64,000 nucleotides of DNA from Prunus persica. Its lineage: Eukaryota > Streptophyta > Magnoliopsida > Rosales > Rosaceae. Numbering within the stretch: the first letter of the stretch is position 1; the number at the start of each line of letters is the position of its first letter. Below the pieces are notes generated by a model. The model was not told the origin of the DNA and searched no databases. It worked only from the letters and a program-made list of their open reading frames with translations. Location of the stretch: the NCBI RefSeq assembly GCF_000346465.2, contig NC_034012.1, positions 23,974,812 to 24,038,811 on the forward strand, in the 5' to 3' direction. This document shows positions 60,720 to 64,000 of the stretch, in pieces. Position numbers and translations under genes: made by a program.

Positions 60720-62640
60720 TTTAATATTTTTGAAATGTTACAATATTAATAACTGAATTGAAATAATTTAATTTAATTTTTTAAATATGTATTGCTTACA
60801 TGTAACCAACAAATTGGGCATCCATTCGTGCTATGTCAATCAAATTAACAGATATTTAATTGAGTTGATGGAATAGAGTAACGCGAAACAAGGAAAAACG
60901 ACGTGGGGCAAATTGAGTCACTTGAGATTGTAAAGGGGAAAGTGAAATTTGAGTGGAAGTACAAAGGGCAAACATTAATTAAGCCTTGTTAGTTAGGTAA
61001 TGGTTTCTTAAGGCCTCATTTGGTAGCATCATTTAACATTTTAGTTTTGCATTATTTTTAAGAAACAAATTAATAACTCTTTTAGTTTTCAAATGAAATA
61101 AGGAAAAATAAAAACTGAAAATTGTTTGGTGTCTGTTTCTCATTTCATTTCATTTTATTTTACCTTTTGCTTTTCCATTATAAGCAAATATAATAAAATT
61201 ATCTTATAAATGATATATTCAAATTAGAAATTACTTGCAAAGTGACCTTTTAAAAAAATGATATTACCTCATGTTGAACCGAATCTCAAGAGGCACATCA
61301 ACAAAGTTAGGAGGATGAACAATTTGCATTTCAAGCAAAGAAACTTCGTTTAAAACATGATTAATGTGACCCTAAATTAACTTGACTAATAGATTAACTT
61401 AAATTAAACTAAACTCACAAGACTACAAATACATAAGAAAGTTATTGCTTACATTATCCACAATACCTTAATTAGTTAAAGCAGATTTTATACTTGAAAA
61501 TAATTTTAAAAAAACATAAATTTATAAAATGAAAATTTAGATGCCCGCTCAAGTTGCGTTTGCTGATCAATGGCATTAGCAACAAGATGCGTTGTTAGGA
61601 CCACACACCAAAAAAAATAAAAAATAAATAAAAAAAGTTAGGGACCACATACATTTAAGTGTTTGAGTTTAACGAGGAGTATCAAGATTCTGGTTTGAGT
61701 TTGGGAATTTGAGGTTGGAGTTCTAAATTCTCAAATTGATTTTTTTTATTTATATACAAGCGATAACCTAACTAAATTAATTTAATCTTAGGGCTAGTTT
61801 GGCATTGCTGTGCTGTGAAAATAATCGCTATCAAATTTGCTGTGAGAGAAATCAGCTGTGAGAAAAAGCATTGGCGTTAGATAAAATTTTTGTTAAAAGT
61901 ATTATTGGTATTGATTTTACGCATAATCAAAAAATGATTGCCGCATAATCATTAAACCCAGCGTCTCTTTGAAACTGATTCATGCATAATAAAAAAATGA
62001 AAGCAGCTAGTTAACTGCTTTTCCCTTATAGCTTTCTCTTACAGCAATTTTTAACAATAAGTGATTTTCTCACAGTTTACCAAACGGGTTGGGCTTCTCA
62101 AATTTTTTTTAAAATAACTTATTACCCCAAATAAGCAATGGCAAACGGGCACTTAGTGCGCTATGGGAGGGGGGAGGAGGCTGCCTTGGCCAATTGGCCT
62201 AACCCACATGATCTGCCTCAAATTCAATTTTAAGATAAAGTTTTGAATTTAAAAATCAATGTTAAAGTTTTAATATTTGAAGTTTTGAAATATTGAATTG
62301 TGAATTTGCACCCATTAATCAGGTGATGAAATTTGGTAGGAATTGAGAATAGAAACAACATAAAAGACAGTTGAGTGACAGAAGATGAAATTTGTATTAT
62401 TGAATGAAATGTCATAATCTTTACCAGCTCTCCATCCAACTGTGCACGCATTATTAATAATTATATGATAGAGTGGGCGTACGTGGTTGACAAGAATACA
62501 TAACAATAAGCAAAATAATAGAGGCTGGTTGAGAAAATGTGCTTTTCCCGGGAAAAGAAAAAAAGTTTCATCTTCCATTGTTGTGTGGAGTTTTAAATTC
62601 CAAAACCTTCTGAAAGCAACTCTTTCATTTCTCCCTCCCT
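60720..62640. other. Intergenic DNA upstream of FAAH with MITE-like pieces
   Basis: Positions 60850-60990 are the inverse relative of the 4765-4930 repeat. Positions 61791-62095 have weak inverted ends (ctagtttggcattgctgtg; on the minus strand cccgtttggtaaactgtg), as in small hAT-like elements. There is no coding sequence. Confidence 0.4.
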
Positions 62641-62649
62641 AAACCCTCC

Positions 62650-62919
62650 AACCAATATATATAACTTTTACTCTCACTCACTGTTATTATCCGTGAATAA
62701 AGGGTAGTTGAATGTTAGGATCTTTCTTAGCTCTTCCCCCCCCTCCCTCCCTCCCTCTCTATAATATATAGAATATAGAATACATAGATTATAATTTACA
62801 GGCCTTGCCTTCTCCGCCATCCCTCTTTTTCTTCTCCCTCTCTCCCTCCCTCCCTCCCTATAAAGATATGAAATAATTGGGTTTACATTGTCCAAAACCA
62901 GAGGAGTTTAATTTTGAGA
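62650..62919 (+). promoter_or_regulatory. Core promoter and leader of the FAAH gene
   Basis: A TATA-like ATATATATAACT at 62654-62665 follows ccaacca. CT-rich patches (62735-62760, 62820-62858) are typical of plant leaders. The ATG follows at 62920. Confidence 0.5.
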
Positions 62920-63798
62920 ATGGGGTTGTTGTTCAAGAATGAAGGGCATGTGGTTTTCAAGCCTGCAAAGGATGTTGATCTAACTCCTGCCAGCTCTGAA
63001 CTCTATTTGCGAGCCAATGTCAAAGGCACGTACTTACTTTTTCATATCAATTCAAAGTCCTGTCTTTCTGAGATTGTTGATTAGTAATCAGTTTTTGCTT
63101 TTTGGTAAACACTAGCTTAATCAGTAACTTTTCTGCTGAATGAATTGCTAATTACAGATACTATAATAAGCAATGAAATTATAAAAGCTAATCAGTAACT
63201 CTTAGATCAATATTGTTTTTGCTTTTCTTTTCTTTTCTGCTGTCTTTCACCTATACGGATCACAGGTCTTGCCCAACCAATCACGGTTGTTAGATACATG
63301 AAGTAAGAAGTCCATAGGAATTTTTAAGCTTGTATTGTCAGGTTGAGTTTCCCCTTTTATCCATTTTTCTTTTTATCACTCGAATTTTATTATAAAATAT
63401 CAACACATTCGCTGAGTATGGAACTGATCATTGACATACATTATTTTAATTGATCATGTTTAGACAGGTCTTCACCAGTTGTTCAGAAAGACTAGTACAT
63501 GGAATAACTCACAATTTGATTTTGGTTTTTTTTTTAAAAATAAAATAAAGAAAAGCTGGATTTGCTTGTTCCATGTGTGTTTTCTGTGGCTGATTTTCTT
63601 CAATCTGTTGTATTGAAGCATGTACTTTAATCAAATTTATAACTGTTTGATTTCTTCAAATTATAACTAAATGTCATTTGTTCTGCAGCTCCTCGTATGG
63701 CTGGATTCCTGGTCAAAGTGTTTGCCTGGTTTTTGGAGTCATGGATCTTTGGGACCTTGCTATTGTTTATACTGAAACGGGATAACTTAATTCATAAG
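62920..63798 (+). CDS. FAAH: Fatty acid amide hydrolase, first two exons, partial
   Basis: Amidase-signature enzyme that hydrolyses N-acylethanolamines to free fatty acid and ethanolamine at endomembranes. Exon 1 (62920-63025) gives MGLLFKNEGHVVFKPAKDVD through LYLRANVK. Exon 2 (63689-63798) gives APRMAGFLVKVFAWFLESWI through LKRDNLIHK, a hydrophobic N-terminal helix as in plant FAAH proteins. The frame joins only if intron 1 uses a GC donor (AAAG/GCACGT) with an AG acceptor. The GT four bases later would break the APR reading. The Lys-Ser-Ser catalytic region lies beyond the window. FAAH in Arabidopsis is At5g64440, in keeping with the chromosome 5 gene content here. Confidence 0.8.
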
Positions 63799-64000
63799 GT
63801 ACACACATGCTTTTTATTTGTCTCTCATTTCAAGTTATGAGGTTTCTGTGGTAATGCATCTAAGCAGTACATTAGGTCCATTCACAGGACTTTATGATAT
63901 AACCTTTTGCAGTAATTTTTTATTGCAGTAATAAGGTACACCCTGTAGAATGCCAACTCTATGATAATTCACCCTGTAGAATCCACCATTAATTACATTA

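Noticed and set aside
1..64000. CRISPR arrays, bacterial operons or phage defence systems
   Set aside because: The DNA is clearly plant nuclear: spliced genes, plant transposons and plant protein families; the tandem repeats lack CRISPR repeat-spacer structure.

Overview
This is a TE-rich stretch of a flowering-plant nuclear genome. It is AT-rich, has intron-containing genes, and carries Ty1/copia, Ty3/gypsy, hAT, Mutator, SINE and MITE-like repeats. Five host genes can be read. Four of them resemble genes I recall from one arm of Arabidopsis chromosome 5 (TOL5, HER2, KOKOPELLI and FAAH, At5g636xx to At5g644xx), so the window looks like a eudicot block with partly conserved gene content that has been inflated by transposons. 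The repeat families would suit a woody rosid, possibly Rosaceae, but that is a guess.

Layout. 1-4.1 kb: first five coding exons of a TOM1-like (VHS-domain) gene, minus strand, running off the left edge. 6.0-9.8 kb: a solo Ty3-like LTR next to a truncated copia element. 10.86-17.89 kb: a Mutator-like element (MULE) with a near-perfect 9-bp target duplication. It holds a split plus-strand transposase and a convergent minus-strand plant-mobile-domain gene. It has been hit by a hAT element in its left inverted repeat (perfect 8-bp duplication) and by a solo LTR in the transposase exon (perfect 5-bp duplication). 18.8-24.5 kb: a zinc alcohol dehydrogenase of the HER2 type, minus strand, which appears to lack one Rossmann-fold exon. 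25.0-29.8 kb: a complete but mutated copia element. 31.27-35.12 kb: an LTR element with identical LTRs carrying fragments of at least three unrelated host genes in place of gag-pol. 35.6-38.7 kb: a KOKOPELLI-like gene, minus strand. 39.3-43.5 kb: a gypsy relic without reverse transcriptase. 45.5-48.7 kb: a Myb/SANT-like pseudogene split by an insertion that contains a piece of plastid rps4. 48.9-49.3 kb: a foldback MITE. 50.8-55.9 kb: a filament-like plant protein (FPP) gene, plus strand. 57.8-58.9 kb: another copia fragment. 62.9-63.8 kb: first two exons of a fatty acid amide hydrolase gene, plus strand, running off the right edge.

The host genes are separate transcription units and show no sign of acting together. 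They cover endosomal sorting (TOL), aldehyde/alcohol metabolism (HER2), reproduction (KOKOPELLI), coiled-coil structure (FPP) and N-acylethanolamine breakdown (FAAH). The most unusual items are the gene-capturing LTR element, the two-gene MULE with symmetric hairpin arrays, and the dehydrogenase whose missing exon position is occupied by a 22-bp tandem repeat.
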